A stretch of DNA of 64,000 bases from an uncultured Bacteroidota bacterium (GCA_903932685.1 CAIZGX010000035.1:1-64000); one strand, 5' to 3'; positions 50,845-60,672 are shown, numbered from the stretch's first letter. A program made the numbers and translations. The notes: generated by a model from the letters alone, not told the origin.

Positions 50845-53064
50845 ATGGCGAAAATAGAAATTGATTTAGAAGAAGAGAATCGAGAGATTCTTCGCAGATA
50901 CCGCGCACTCTTACGCGTTTGTTACCGCTCGAAAACTCGTGCCGATCGTGCGCGGATTAGGAAAGCCTTCGAGCTTTCCGTAGATGCCCACAAAGACATG
51001 CGTCGCAAGAGCGGTGAACCCTACATCTACCACCCGATTGCTGTGGCGAAAATCGCCGCAGAAGAATTGGGTCTCGACACCATGAGCATCGTCTGTGCAT
51101 TGCTTCACGATACTGTCGAAGACAGCGAAATAACGCTCGACGATATTCAAAGACAGTTCGGAAAAAAAGAACGCGTTATTATCGACGGCCTGACAAAGAT
51201 TTCCGGCGTTGCAGACCTGAGCTCTAGCGATCAGGCCGAGAACTTTCGAAAGATGCTTCTGACGCTGTCAGATGACGTGCGCGTGATCCTCATCAAACTC
51301 GCCGATCGTCTGCACAACATGCGCACGCTCGATCACATGCGAAGAGACAAGCAATTGAAAATTGCCAGTGAAACCCTTTTCATGTATGCCCCACTAGCCC
51401 ATCGTCTTGGTCTGTACAACGTCAAAACAGAGCTTGAAGATTTAAGCTTGAAATTTACAGATCCAGAAGCCTACGACGAGATCGTTACAAAACTTCAAAA
51501 GACGCAGGCCGTTCGAACAAGATTCATTAATCAATTCACGCTTCCTATTCGACGAGCGCTCGATGAGCAAGGACTGATTTATGAAATCAAAAGCCGAACA
51601 AAAAGCATCTTCAGCATCTACAATAAGATTCACACGAAGGGAGTTCCGTTTGAAGAAATCTATGACTTATTCGCCATTCGAATTATTTTAAAGACTCCTC
51701 CTGAAATGGAGAAAACAGACTGCTGGCGCGTGTACTCTGTTGTAACAGATTTCTATCAGCCCAGCCCTGAACGTTTGCGCGATTGGATAAGCATTCCAAA
51801 GAGCAGCGGTTACGAATCGCTGCATACAACCGTCATGTCTCCAACCGGAAAATGGGTGGAAGTTCAGATACGCAGCGAACGCATGGATGACATTTCCGAA
51901 AAAGGCTACGCCGCACATTGGAAATACAAAGACGCCGTTGAAAGTCCGGAAAGCAAACTCGATAAATGGCTTGGACAAATTAGAGATGTGCTTGAAGCGC
52001 CGAGCGACAATGCCATTGAATTCATAGACAACTTCAAACTTTCACTTTTCAGCGAAGAGATATACGTCTTCACGCCAAGTGGCGATTTGAAAACGCTTCC
52101 TGTTGGATCAACTACACTTGACTTCGCATTTCTGATTCACTCTCAAATAGGCCACCAGTGCATTGGAGCGAAGGTGAACCATAAGCTCGAGCCTTTAAGC
52201 TACAAATTGAGTAGCGGTGATCAGGTTGAAATTTTAACTTCAAAAAAGCAACATCCGAAGGAAGAATGGCTGAACATTGTCATTACCGCTTCTGCCCGAC
52301 AAAAAATTAAAACTGCGCTTAAAGAAGAGAAGAAACAAATTTCCGAAGAAGGAAAAGAAATGTTGAAGCGCAGATTCAATTCACTTAAAATAACTTGGGG
52401 AAGCAAGAACATCGATGAATTCGTTCGAGCATACCAATGCATTACAGCCATTGATTTCTATTACAAAATTGCAAAGGGCAGAATTGAATTAAAAAAACTG
52501 AAACCGCATACCGTTGAAGGTGATCGCATTCGTTTCGAAAGACACGCCCAAACGGAAAAGAATGAGGAGACTACACAACTTGTCACAACAGCACCGTCTA
52601 CTGGCGACACGGTATTGATTGGCGACGACAAGCAAAAAGTCGACTTCAGTTTAGCGCCGTGCTGCAACCCCATTCCGGGAGACGAGGTATTCGGTTTTAT
52701 TACTGTTTCGGAAGGAATAAAAATTCATCGCACGAATTGTCCTAACGCGCAAGAGCTCATGAGCAAATATGCTTATCGGGTTATTAAAGCGAAATGGAGC
52801 AGCAACGATTTGGTTCAGTTCGAAGTGGGATTGAAGTTCTCTGGAACAGACGACGTGGGTCTGGTTCAGAAAATAACCAACATCATATCTACCGACATGA
52901 ACGTGAATATGCGTGCCATTTCATTTGAAGCGCGCGACGGCATATTTGAAGGAAAGATGGTAGTCTTGGTGCACGATACAGAGCACCTGAATCATTTGAT
53001 CAAAAACCTAAAAGATGTAGATGGGGTCTTAACGGTCGATCGTATTGAGAGTGAATTTGCTTAA
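50845..53064 (+). CDS. rsh: Bifunctional (p)ppGpp synthetase/hydrolase (Rsh)
   Basis: A 739-residue RelA/SpoT homologue. The HD hydrolase domain is intact (YIYHPIAVAKIAAEELG; His88-Asp89 and Glu92-Asp93 in LLHDTVEDSE; ADRLHNMRTL), so it can degrade (p)ppGpp. The synthetase domain has KSRTKSIFSIYNKIHTK, IYDLFAIRIIL and GYESLHTTVMSPTGKWVE. A TGS domain follows (VFTPSGDLKTLPVGSTTLDF), then a Cys-containing segment (APCCNPIPGDE) and a C-terminal ACT domain (SFEARDGIFEGKM). This is the single long Rsh expected in Bacteroidota. It is 29 bases upstream of the PcrB-type gene. Confidence 0.96.
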   Translation: MAKIEIDLEEENREILRRYRALLRVCYRSKTRADRARIRKAFELSVDAHKDMRRKSGEPYIYHPIAVAKIAAEELGLDTMSIVCALLHDTVEDSEITLDDIQRQFGKKERVIIDGLTKISGVADLSSSDQAENFRKMLLTLSDDVRVILIKLADRLHNMRTLDHMRRDKQLKIASETLFMYAPLAHRLGLYNVKTELEDLSLKFTDPEAYDEIVTKLQKTQAVRTRFINQFTLPIRRALDEQGLIYEIKSRTKSIFSIYNKIHTKGVPFEEIYDLFAIRIILKTPPEMEKTDCWRVYSVVTDFYQPSPERLRDWISIPKSSGYESLHTTVMSPTGKWVEVQIRSERMDDISEKGYAAHWKYKDAVESPESKLDKWLGQIRDVLEAPSDNAIEFIDNFKLSLFSEEIYVFTPSGDLKTLPVGSTTLDFAFLIHSQIGHQCIGAKVNHKLEPLSYKLSSGDQVEILTSKKQHPKEEWLNIVITASARQKIKTALKEEKKQISEEGKEMLKRRFNSLKITWGSKNIDEFVRAYQCITAIDFYYKIAKGRIELKKLKPHTVEGDRIRFERHAQTEKNEETTQLVTTAPSTGDTVLIGDDKQKVDFSLAPCCNPIPGDEVFGFITVSEGIKIHRTNCPNAQELMSKYAYRVIKAKWSSNDLVQFEVGLKFSGTDDVGLVQKITNIISTDMNVNMRAISFEARDGIFEGKMVVLVHDTEHLNHLIKNLKDVDGVLTVDRIESEFA

Positions 53065-53093
53065 TGCACACTCATCTTTCGTATTTTTGAAAC

Positions 53094-53828
53094 ATGACCC
53101 CTGCCGGAAAAATAGAATTGTTGCTTCATTCAAAGAAAAAACAATTGGCCGTTCTCATTGATCCAGATAAATGGAACAGTGAAAACGCGAAGCAGCAAGG
53201 TGAACTATACAAAGCAGCGGGAGTAGATTTTTTATTGGTGGGCGGAAGCTTGAATGCGGCTTCCGATTTTAATGAACGCGTTGAATACTTGCGCAAATCC
53301 TGCCCTCTACCTCTGGTTCTTTTTCCAGGTCATCCGTTGCAGTTAACGAAACATGTAGATGCCACACTTTTTCTTTCTTTGATATCTGGAAGAAATGCAG
53401 AATTCCTCATTGGTCATCAGGTTGTTTCTGCTCCCTATTTGCACGAATGGAAACAGGAAGTTATTCCAACCGGATATATGTTGGTTAATGGTGGAAATAC
53501 GACAACAGCTATTTACATTAGTCAGACCGTTCCACTTCCGAACGATAAACCTGAAGTCGCCGCGGCAACAGCGCTTGCTGGAAAATACTTGGGACTTCGT
53601 TGCTTCTTTTTAGATACTGGCAGCGGCGCAGATTTTCCAGTTTCTCAAGAGTTGATTTACGCAGTTAAAAAGGCCACCCAACTTCCCGTTATCGTAGGTG
53701 GAGGAATTGTAAATGAGCAACAAGCCCATGCTGCTTGGCAAGCCGGCGCCGATGTAGTTGTAATGGGGACCGCAGTAGAACAGAATCCTGAAATACTTTT
53801 CGAAATACAAAAATTGAACGCCCTATGA
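53094..53828 (+). CDS. Geranylgeranylglyceryl/heptaprenylglyceryl phosphate synthase (PcrB-like)
   Basis: A TIM-barrel prenyltransferase that joins a polyprenyl diphosphate to glycerol 1-phosphate. The 244-residue protein has LAVLIDPDKWNSENAKQQ, DFLLVGGSLNAASDF, PLVLFPGHPLQLT, FLSLISGRN, IPTGYMLVNGG, FLDTGSGADFPV, and the phosphate-binding IVGGGIVNEQQAHAAW, as in group II GGGP synthases of Bacteroidota. It makes an archaeal-like ether lipid in vitro in family members; the cell role is uncertain. Its end overlaps the HaaO gene by 4 bases. Confidence 0.88.
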   Translation: MTPAGKIELLLHSKKKQLAVLIDPDKWNSENAKQQGELYKAAGVDFLLVGGSLNAASDFNERVEYLRKSCPLPLVLFPGHPLQLTKHVDATLFLSLISGRNAEFLIGHQVVSAPYLHEWKQEVIPTGYMLVNGGNTTTAIYISQTVPLPNDKPEVAAATALAGKYLGLRCFFLDTGSGADFPVSQELIYAVKKATQLPVIVGGGIVNEQQAHAAWQAGADVVVMGTAVEQNPEILFEIQKLNAL

Positions 53829-54352
53829 TTCGCAGACCTTTCAACTTAAAAAAATGGATTGAAGAAAATAGACACTTGCTTCAGCCACCTGTCGGGAATA
53901 AAAATTTATATGTTGAATCGGAAGACTATGTGATCATGATTGTTGGCGGTCCAAACGCACGCAAAGACTATCACTTCAACGAAACAGAAGAATGGTTTTT
54001 TCAAATCGAAGGCAGCGTTATGATCGGTGTTCAAGAAGATGGCAAAGCTGTAGATATTGAGGTGAAGGAAGGTGAAATGTTTTTGCTTCCGCCTAGAACT
54101 CCTCACCAACCCCGAAGAGGAGAAGGCACCGTTGGAATTGTGATCGAAGTAAAGCGTGCTGACCGCGAGTTAAAAGATGGACTGTTGTGGTTTTGTGAAA
54201 AGTGTAATCACCCGCTTCACGAAACCTATTTCGTTTTGGAAAACATTGAAAAAGATTTCTTACCTCGCTTTAGAGAATTTTATGGCAGTGAAGAGATGAG
54301 AACATGCAAATCATGCGGACATATGATGGAAACGGATCCTAAGTTCGTTTAA
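53825..54352 (+). CDS. nbaC: 3-hydroxyanthranilate 3,4-dioxygenase
   Basis: A cupin dioxygenase that opens 3-hydroxyanthranilate in the kynurenine route to quinolinate/NAD or in tryptophan breakdown. The 175-residue protein has the iron site in DYHFNETEEWFFQIEG (His and Glu) and PPRTPHQPRRGEG (second His), and a C-terminal rubredoxin-like site with two CxxC pairs: FCEKCNHPLHE and CKSCGHMME. This C-terminal iron site marks the bacterial form. It overlaps the PcrB-type gene (ATGA-style), and is convergent with envC, 3 bases apart. Confidence 0.93.
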   Translation: MIRRPFNLKKWIEENRHLLQPPVGNKNLYVESEDYVIMIVGGPNARKDYHFNETEEWFFQIEGSVMIGVQEDGKAVDIEVKEGEMFLLPPRTPHQPRRGEGTVGIVIEVKRADRELKDGLLWFCEKCNHPLHETYFVLENIEKDFLPRFREFYGSEEMRTCKSCGHMMETDPKFV

Positions 54353-54355
54353 TTC

Positions 54356-55771
54356 TTAACGGCGCTTTAACCACAGTTCTGGGTTTTGCGGAACCCAACC
54401 AGCCTCGGAAACTTTCCCCAATTCAAAGTGAAGCACATACCCTTCACCATTGTCGGCTACATTTCCAATTTTATCTTTTGTGTTGACTTTAGAACCAACA
54501 GAGACGTAGACGTTCTGCAGTCCACTATACACCGTCTTGTACGCTCCGTGAGTCACAATGACATTCATGCCAGCACCTTGAATGTTGAACACACTCGTGA
54601 CAGTGCCATTAAAAACCGTAAAGATTTCAGCATTCGCTGAAGTAATAAAATCTACTCCTTTGTTGTTGACTTCGATACCAGCAATGCTCTCGTGTGCATG
54701 TCGACCAAACTTTGAGCCAATGGCTCCCGAAGGGACAGGCCAAGGCAAGCTTCCTTTATTTTGTTCGAATACTGTATTTGCTAAAACAACTTCCGGTGCA
54801 CTTTCAAATTTCGGCGCTGCATTTTCGATTGGCTTAGGGGGAGTGACCGCCGCAGATGGTGCGTTTGTTTTCACCGGAGCTGACGTTCCTGTAGCATTAG
54901 CAGAAGCATTATTCGAAGCTGTAGCATTCGCAGTAGCTCTGCGCTGATCTTCCTTCCTCTTTTCGTCCGCCGCGCGCGCCTTCTCTGCCTCTTGCTTGCG
55001 AATACGTTCATTCTCCACGGCAATTTCCTGACGAACAACCTCTTCAATTTTCGCAGTTAACTGTCGACGCTCCAATTCCTTCTGACGTTGAATTTCACGC
55101 AATTTTCCCTCTTCTGATTTTAGCAAAGTCAATTTTTCTTGCTGTTGAACTTTGTTCTGGGCTATTTCATTTCGCTCGCTTAATTCAGCGCTCGAAAGAG
55201 ACAACTTCGTGCGCTTGTTTCCTTCCAACATAGAAATATTCTCGGATATTTCTCGCTGGCCATTCTTCATTTGTTGGGCATGGAATTTTCTATTCTCAGC
55301 GTACTGTTTCAAAAGTTGAACACGCTTCACGGCTTGGAAAAAATCTGTTGAAGAAAGAATGAATGCCAATTTCGAATAGGACGAACGCTGCTTATAGCTG
55401 TTGTATATCATTTTCGCGTATTCAGATTTTAAATCTTGAATACTCTTCTCCAACTCAACCACTCTGCCTTCACCCGTTTTAATCTCGTTGTCTATTGTTC
55501 CCAATTCAGCATTGATAGATCGGATGAGCTCTTCGCGCAAGCGAATTTGTTCATTCAAGAGTGATAATTCAGCTGAAGCATTTCGCTGATCTGCTTGGTA
55601 TTCTTGAATAAGCTGTTTTGTTCGCGCTATCTCCTCATTGAGTTCACTTCTTCTGGAAGTTAATTCTGCCTTTTTTGTCTGTGCGAACACCCATTGAAAA
55701 GTAATGCCTGAACAAACAAGAATCAGCACCAAGAGTGCATGCGAAACATGTGATTTATTCAGTCCTTTCAT
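54356..55771 (-). CDS. EnvC-like murein hydrolase activator (M23/LytM fold, zinc ligands missing)
   Basis: A 471-residue exported protein with signal peptide (HALLVLILVCSGITFQWVFA), long coiled coils (about residues 30-125 and 155-260), an Ala/Asn/Pro-rich linker, and a C-terminal LytM domain from about 340 (LPWPVPSGAIGSKFGRH). In active M23 enzymes the zinc site is HxxxD and HxH; here the matching places read NNKGVDF and YVLHFEL, so at least two His are absent. This fits EnvC/NlpD-type activators of amidases at division, not a peptidase. It is downstream of a DUF4292 gene. Confidence 0.88.
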   Translation of the reverse strand: MKGLNKSHVSHALLVLILVCSGITFQWVFAQTKKAELTSRRSELNEEIARTKQLIQEYQADQRNASAELSLLNEQIRLREELIRSINAELGTIDNEIKTGEGRVVELEKSIQDLKSEYAKMIYNSYKQRSSYSKLAFILSSTDFFQAVKRVQLLKQYAENRKFHAQQMKNGQREISENISMLEGNKRTKLSLSSAELSERNEIAQNKVQQQEKLTLLKSEEGKLREIQRQKELERRQLTAKIEEVVRQEIAVENERIRKQEAEKARAADEKRKEDQRRATANATASNNASANATGTSAPVKTNAPSAAVTPPKPIENAAPKFESAPEVVLANTVFEQNKGSLPWPVPSGAIGSKFGRHAHESIAGIEVNNKGVDFITSANAEIFTVFNGTVTSVFNIQGAGMNVIVTHGAYKTVYSGLQNVYVSVGSKVNTKDKIGNVADNGEGYVLHFELGKVSEAGWVPQNPELWLKRR

Positions 55772-55773
55772 TC

Positions 55774-56643
55774 TTATTTATTCTTGATTGGATAGTCCTT
55801 GTCGTATTCGAACGAAAAATCATAGTGATTCTGCGTATTTGTTCGAATAATCTTGAAATCGAGCGAAGTCTTTCCTTTTGCATCATCTATTTGAATGTTG
55901 CATTTACGCGGATAGTGGGAAGGATCTTCTTCGTCAAATTCAGAATAATTTATTTGAACCATTCGTTTGGTGCGTAGATCTGTTAATTCACACTTCACCA
56001 CTTTATACAAATTCGATTCAATCCAAAATTTCGAAGAGATCCAATCGTTATCTTCCAGTCGCTTTGGAACTCTTCTTCCATCGCGTGTTACCAAAGAATC
56101 TTGTTCTTCTGAAGCTCTTCGAACCCGACGAGACATTCTCGAGACCAACGTATAATATTCAACGTCTAATTTTTCAATCCCGCTTTTCATCCGCCCTTCT
56201 TCACGACTTAGACCAATTGGATTTCCAATTAATAAATCTTGGAGAGTAGAGAGGTCCAAATCAATTTTCGCAAGATCTGAAAGTTGGTCCACTGATCCCA
56301 AGAAAACATATCTGTCACCGGGAATATCGGAAACCATTTTCAAACTGTCTTTGTCTACAAGCAGTCGCAGCACTTCAATTCCCAATGCTGGACTAATACT
56401 CACAGAAACGGCGCTGTCCTTGCGCATGCGCACAGTCGCTTTGAATCCTTGCTGCTCTTCGCCGCTCGTAAACTCTGCATCGAGCTTCATGCCTAGCCAT
56501 TCAAATTCGAATTTATTCTTGTCTAAATGTCGTGTTAAAAAAGATTGCGTCCTTTCTTTCAAAGGCTCTTGCGTCTCAACAACCTCCTTGCTCTTGCAAG
56601 CAAAAAGAAACGGAATAAAGAGAATGACGATATACTTACTCAA
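55774..56643 (-). CDS. DUF4292 lipoprotein (LolA/LolB-fold-like)
   Basis: A 289-residue lipoprotein (IPFLFACKSKE, Cys16). The body is beta-rich with LDAEFTSGEEQQGFKATVRM, VSISPALGIEVLRLLVDKDS and LQDLLIGNPIGL, the DUF4292 pattern, which in shape resembles outer-membrane lipoprotein carriers of the LolA/LolB type. It is flanked by the TPR lipoprotein gene upstream (8-base overlap) and envC downstream (2-base gap), a block conserved in Bacteroidota that suggests an envelope role. Function not established. Confidence 0.82.
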   Translation of the reverse strand: MSKYIVILFIPFLFACKSKEVVETQEPLKERTQSFLTRHLDKNKFEFEWLGMKLDAEFTSGEEQQGFKATVRMRKDSAVSVSISPALGIEVLRLLVDKDSLKMVSDIPGDRYVFLGSVDQLSDLAKIDLDLSTLQDLLIGNPIGLSREEGRMKSGIEKLDVEYYTLVSRMSRRVRRASEEQDSLVTRDGRRVPKRLEDNDWISSKFWIESNLYKVVKCELTDLRTKRMVQINYSEFDEEDPSHYPRKCNIQIDDAKGKTSLDFKIIRTNTQNHYDFSFEYDKDYPIKNK

Positions 56644-58333
56644 TGAACTTCTTTTGATTAATTTTTTCCTTCAATTTCGGGTGTGTTGGATTTAATTGAA
56701 TTGCCTTATTCCAACATTCCAAAGCTTTTGATTCATTTCCTAGCATGAAATAAGAATCGCCTAAGTGCTCCCATATTTCTTGATCAGTAGAATTCAACTT
56801 AACTGCGATTTCCAATTGCGTCGCCGCGGCTTGGTATTGCTTTTTTTGAAACAAAATAAAACCGAATGTGTCGAGATAAATGGCGTTGTTGGGTTGCATA
56901 GAAACTGCATATTGAACTATACCCAGCGCTTTATCGAGTTGAATTTTTTTAAGTCCGAGGTAATAAGCGTAATTGTTCAAAGCAGTTGCATTGTCTGGAT
57001 TTTGAATGAGAGCCTGCTCGAATGAATTTTCACATTCCGTCCATTTGTTCGTTTTGAAATACACACTTCCCAAAGATGAATAAAACTGCGAGAGTAATTC
57101 AGGATCTTCAATTACCAAATCTCTTCCCGTGGTTAACAATTCCATAGACTTCGAGTAGTCTTGTAGCTTTAAATAACCCAAACCAGTATAATAATACACT
57201 TCTGCATCAGTAGGGAAAAGTTCCAAGGCTTCATTACCAAGTTTCACCAATTCATTCCACTTGCGCAAATGCTTTTGGTTTTCCAACAAGAACTGCCAAA
57301 CCATTACATCGCTTTTGTAAAGAGCTACTGCAAGTGTTAGCATTTCTTCTTGACGAACCAAGTTGTCTTGATGATTCGCTATAAAAGACAATTGCACGAG
57401 GCACTGGTATTCCGATTTGAATTGATTGAATGTTAAATCGAAAATTTCCCAAAGCGGCTTCTTGAATTTCTCGTCTTGATCTGCAAGTTCTTCGTATTTC
57501 TTGAGTACATCTATTGCATCGTACCAAGCTATATCTCCTGATTGAATTGACTTTTTTAACAACTCGTAACTCTTCGCATCGTTTCCTGCGTTGGCTAATT
57601 CACCGCTCTCCTCCAAAAGCAGTTTACCATTGTTCGGAATCATTTCTTTCATGTGAGCCAACCAGCGGGATGCTTCAGCATTCAATTTCATCTCGCGATA
57701 AAATTCCAATAGATGAAAGTAAAATGCATCTTCTACTTTATTCTTCTTTTCGAAACCTTCTAACACCATTCCGGCCTCCTTGAATTTCCCTTGCAAGCTT
57801 AACAATTCAAATCGCTTACGGGCAATGTCCTCGTCTTCTCCTTGAATCGTCGCAAGCTGAGCTAAAACCATTGAAGCTTGGTTCAAGTCATAGCTACCAA
57901 TGACATTCAGGTATTCATTCAAAACTGGTACTGGATTCGCACTATACTTCACTGCTAAATCGAAGTTCTTAATTCCCGCTTTAATGTTTCCGCCGTATAC
58001 CTCGTAATAGGCCAAATCTTTCAAATACCACGGATTCGTTGGTTCCATTTCTACAGCCATTAGAATGTGATCTCTGCCCATCTTCTCGAACTTAGGCAGC
58101 TGAGAAGACAATTTTGAAATTTCATAATGTGCAGCGCTCACTTGCTCATATTTGAGCGCTGTGTTGAAATAGTTGATTGCAATTTCAAAATTGCCAGCCA
58201 TCTTCGCTTTTTCTCCTTCAAAAAAATACTGTTGAAACTTCGCGTGATTTTCATCCGTCACAACAGATTTCTTCGTTGTTCCGCATGCAGCGAGAAGAAC
58301 AAGAGAAAAAAGAAAAAAGATTTTTTTAGTCAT
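56636..58333 (-). CDS. TPR-repeat lipoprotein
   Basis: A 565-residue lipoprotein (signal FFLFSLVLLAAC, Cys17) composed of tetratricopeptide repeats. Good repeat units include EIAINYFNTALKYEQVSAAH, AEVYYYTGLGYLKLQDYSKS, CENSFEQALIQNPDNATALN and QEIWEHLGDSYFMLGNESKA. About 12-14 units fit. It likely scaffolds proteins at the periplasmic face of the outer membrane. The ATG at 58333 immediately precedes the signal peptide; it overlaps the nucleotidyltransferase gene by 8 bases. Confidence 0.85.
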   Translation of the reverse strand: MTKKIFFLFSLVLLAACGTTKKSVVTDENHAKFQQYFFEGEKAKMAGNFEIAINYFNTALKYEQVSAAHYEISKLSSQLPKFEKMGRDHILMAVEMEPTNPWYLKDLAYYEVYGGNIKAGIKNFDLAVKYSANPVPVLNEYLNVIGSYDLNQASMVLAQLATIQGEDEDIARKRFELLSLQGKFKEAGMVLEGFEKKNKVEDAFYFHLLEFYREMKLNAEASRWLAHMKEMIPNNGKLLLEESGELANAGNDAKSYELLKKSIQSGDIAWYDAIDVLKKYEELADQDEKFKKPLWEIFDLTFNQFKSEYQCLVQLSFIANHQDNLVRQEEMLTLAVALYKSDVMVWQFLLENQKHLRKWNELVKLGNEALELFPTDAEVYYYTGLGYLKLQDYSKSMELLTTGRDLVIEDPELLSQFYSSLGSVYFKTNKWTECENSFEQALIQNPDNATALNNYAYYLGLKKIQLDKALGIVQYAVSMQPNNAIYLDTFGFILFQKKQYQAAATQLEIAVKLNSTDQEIWEHLGDSYFMLGNESKALECWNKAIQLNPTHPKLKEKINQKKFIE

Positions 58334-59327
58334 TGTTTTGAATGGAATTGTATGACCCCAAATCAAGTACTCCATTTACACCTGCAACTTGACAATACTC
58401 ATCGATTAATGAATTTGTGAGTTGACAGTTCTCAATTTTACTATTTGATTCAACAGAAGAATTTTCAATTTTTGAATTCGTAAGGGTAACATTGCTTGCA
58501 ATGCTAACGTTCGGACCAACAGTTGCATTGTGAAGAACAACGTTATTTCCGAAATAACACGGTTCAATAATTTTCGAATCTCCTTCCAATTTAACATTGT
58601 GATTTTGTGGAAGTCTTGAAACCACAGAGGCCATGGTCTCTAGAACCGCTGATTTGTTCCCGCAATCCATCCATTCATTCACTTCACCCGGAACAAATTT
58701 CGCTCCTTGCTTCATCATGTTTCGCATGGCGTCTGGTAATTGGTATTCCCCGCCATTCATGATATTGTTGTCGAGTAAATATTGAAGTTCACGTTTCAAC
58801 CACTCACCGTCTTTGAAATAGTAAATGCCTATCATCGCCAAATCTGAAACGAATTCTTGCGGTTTTTCTTGGAAGGAAACAATGGTTCCTTCGGCGTTCA
58901 ATTCAACAACACCAAACTGACGAGGATCTTCGATTTTATTCACCCACAAAACTCCGTCGGCATTTGGATCTAATTTGAAATCGGCACGAAAGAGTGTATC
59001 TGCAAAAGCCACGGTAACCGGACCCGTGAGGGCAGATTCTGCACACAATATCGCATGAGCAGTTCCTAATGCTTGATCTTGGTAATGAATGGTGCCTTTC
59101 GCTCCTAACTGCTCAGCCAAGGCAATTAAATGATTTTCGACTTCCTTCCCAAAGCGTCCAATAATAAACGCAATCTCTTCAACCTTTTCTGTTTGAATGG
59201 AAACAATATCTTCTACAAGTCTTTGGACAATGGGCTTTTCTGCAATGCGAACTAATGGCTTAGGCGTCACTAGCGTATGCGGCCGCAATCTCTTCCCCAT
59301 ACCCGCCATTGGAATAACAATTCTCAT
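58326..59327 (-). CDS. Sugar-phosphate nucleotidyltransferase with hexapeptide tail
   Basis: A 333-residue NTP transferase. The N-terminal motif MRIVIPMAGMGKRLRPHTLV and TPKPLVRIAEKPIVQRLVED form the nucleotide and sugar-phosphate sites; YQDQALGTAHAILCAES and FADTLFRADF follow. The C-terminal 70 residues (NNVVLHNATVGPNVSIAS and so on) form a left-handed beta-helix of hexapeptide repeats. It may be a glucose-1-phosphate thymidylyl- or uridylyltransferase, or a mannose-1-phosphate guanylyltransferase; the substrate cannot be fixed from sequence. The gene follows a terminator after dut. Confidence 0.85.
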   Translation of the reverse strand: MRIVIPMAGMGKRLRPHTLVTPKPLVRIAEKPIVQRLVEDIVSIQTEKVEEIAFIIGRFGKEVENHLIALAEQLGAKGTIHYQDQALGTAHAILCAESALTGPVTVAFADTLFRADFKLDPNADGVLWVNKIEDPRQFGVVELNAEGTIVSFQEKPQEFVSDLAMIGIYYFKDGEWLKRELQYLLDNNIMNGGEYQLPDAMRNMMKQGAKFVPGEVNEWMDCGNKSAVLETMASVVSRLPQNHNVKLEGDSKIIEPCYFGNNVVLHNATVGPNVSIASNVTLTNSKIENSSVESNSKIENCQLTNSLIDEYCQVAGVNGVLDLGSYNSIQNND

Positions 59328-59361
59328 CTATTGAATTTTATTGTCTAACAAAAGAAAGCAA

Positions 59362-59386
59362 AAAGGCCGAAAAAATATCGGCCTTT
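59362..59386 (-). terminator. Terminator between dut and the nucleotidyltransferase
   Basis: AAAGGCCGA (59362-59370) pairs perfectly with TCGGCCTTT (59378-59386) around a 7-base A-rich loop. On the minus strand the hairpin is followed by TTGCTTTCTTTTG. It lies 33 bases past the dut stop. Confidence 0.8.
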
Positions 59387-59419
59387 CAATGAAGTAATGA
59401 ACATTTGAAATTGAATGAA

Positions 59420-59854
59420 TTATTTCACACCCGTACTGCCGAAGCCGCCTGTTCCTCTTTCACTTTCCGAAAGTGAATTTTGTTCTACCCATTCGACTTG
59501 TTCGTGCTTTGCAACAACCATTTGTGCAATGCGTTCGCCGGGTTCTATTGTGAAGGTTTCGTTCGAAAGATTTACTAAAAGAACTTTAATCTCTCCTCGG
59601 TAATCGGCATCAATGGTTCCGGGTGTATTCAAAACCGTAATTCCGTTCTTGAATGCAAGGCCACTTCGTGGACGAATTTGCGCTTCAACACCTACAGGTA
59701 ATTCCATGAATAAACCCGTTGGAATAAGTCTGCGTTCGAGCGATTTTAATTCAACAGAATCTTCAATGTTTGCTCGTAAGTCTAATCCTGCTGCATGCGC
59801 TGTAGCGTATGCTGGAGCAGGATAATTCGATTTGTTAATTAGCGCAACTCTCAT
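59420..59854 (-). CDS. dut: dUTP diphosphatase (dUTPase)
   Basis: Hydrolyses dUTP to dUMP, limiting uracil in DNA. The 144-residue trimeric enzyme has all five motifs: [47 protein letters not shown] and [10 protein letters not shown]. The start at 59854 ([12 protein letters not shown]) is set by homology; its ATG shares a base with the stop of the upstream enoyl-CoA hydratase gene (TAATG). Confidence 0.97.
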   Translation of the reverse strand: MRVALINKSNYPAPAYATAHAAGLDLRANIEDSVELKSLERRLIPTGLFMELPVGVEAQIRPRSGLAFKNGITVLNTPGTIDADYRGEIKVLLVNLSNETFTIEPGERIAQMVVAKHEQVEWVEQNSLSESERGTGGFGSTGVK

Positions 59855-60636
59855 TATTTCCCTGTGAATATTGGCTTGCGTTTTTCCATAAAGGCAGTTG
59901 TTCCCTCCTTGAAATCTTCGGTTCCGAAACACTTTCCGAACTCTTCTGCTTCCGCTTTCAATCCAACCGATTCGCCATCGAATCCGGCTTGAACCGCGCG
60001 CAAAGCGCTCGATATTGCTGAAGGAGAAAGCTTTTCAATTTTTCCGGCCAAATCAGTTGTGAACTGAATTAGCGCTTCCAATTCAACCACGTGATTCACC
60101 AATCCCCATTGCAACGCATCGGCTGCAGATAGTCTTCCGGCAGTAACAATTAACTCTGTTGCTTTTCCTCTTCCAACCAAACGAGGTAAACGTTGTGTTC
60201 CACCATATCCTGGAATGACGCCTAGAGAAACTTCAGGCAATCCCATTACTGCATTCGATGAAGCCACGCGCATGTGACAGCTCATAGCCAATTCCAATCC
60301 ACCTCCGAAAGCATAACCGTTTACTGCAGCAATGACAGGGGTATTCAAACGTTCAACGAAATTGAACAACTGCTCATGTCCCAACAATGAAAGTTCTTGT
60401 CCTTGTTCAACAGAAAAACTCGCAAATTCTTTAATATCAGCACCTGCTACAAAAGCCTTCTCTCCTGCGCCTGTTAAAACAATTGCTCGAACGTTGTCAT
60501 CTGCCTCCGCATCTGCAAAGGCTGCATGTAACTCTTCAATGGTTGCCTTGTTCAAGGCGTTCATTTGATCGGGTCTGTTTATGGTTATGATGCGCGTTGC
60601 ACCAATGTTTTCAAGAAGTAAAAATTGAAACGACAT
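59854..60636 (-). CDS. Enoyl-CoA hydratase/isomerase family protein
   Basis: A crotonase-fold enzyme of 260 residues that hydrates short-chain enoyl-CoA (for example crotonyl-CoA to 3-hydroxybutyryl-CoA). Motifs: [20 protein letters not shown] (oxyanion-hole Ala/Gly), [20 protein letters not shown] (catalytic Glu helix start), [20 protein letters not shown] with the second catalytic Glu in PEV, and [20 protein letters not shown]. The order and spacing match bacterial crotonases, so hydratase rather than isomerase is likely. Translationally coupled to dut downstream. Confidence 0.92.
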   Translation of the reverse strand: MSFQFLLLENIGATRIITINRPDQMNALNKATIEELHAAFADAEADDNVRAIVLTGAGEKAFVAGADIKEFASFSVEQGQELSLLGHEQLFNFVERLNTPVIAAVNGYAFGGGLELAMSCHMRVASSNAVMGLPEVSLGVIPGYGGTQRLPRLVGRGKATELIVTAGRLSAADALQWGLVNHVVELEALIQFTTDLAGKIEKLSPSAISSALRAVQAGFDGESVGLKAEAEEFGKCFGTEDFKEGTTAFMEKRKPIFTGK

Positions 60637-60672
60637 GTGATAATTGTTTTTGCGAATTTATTCTAAAAGAGA

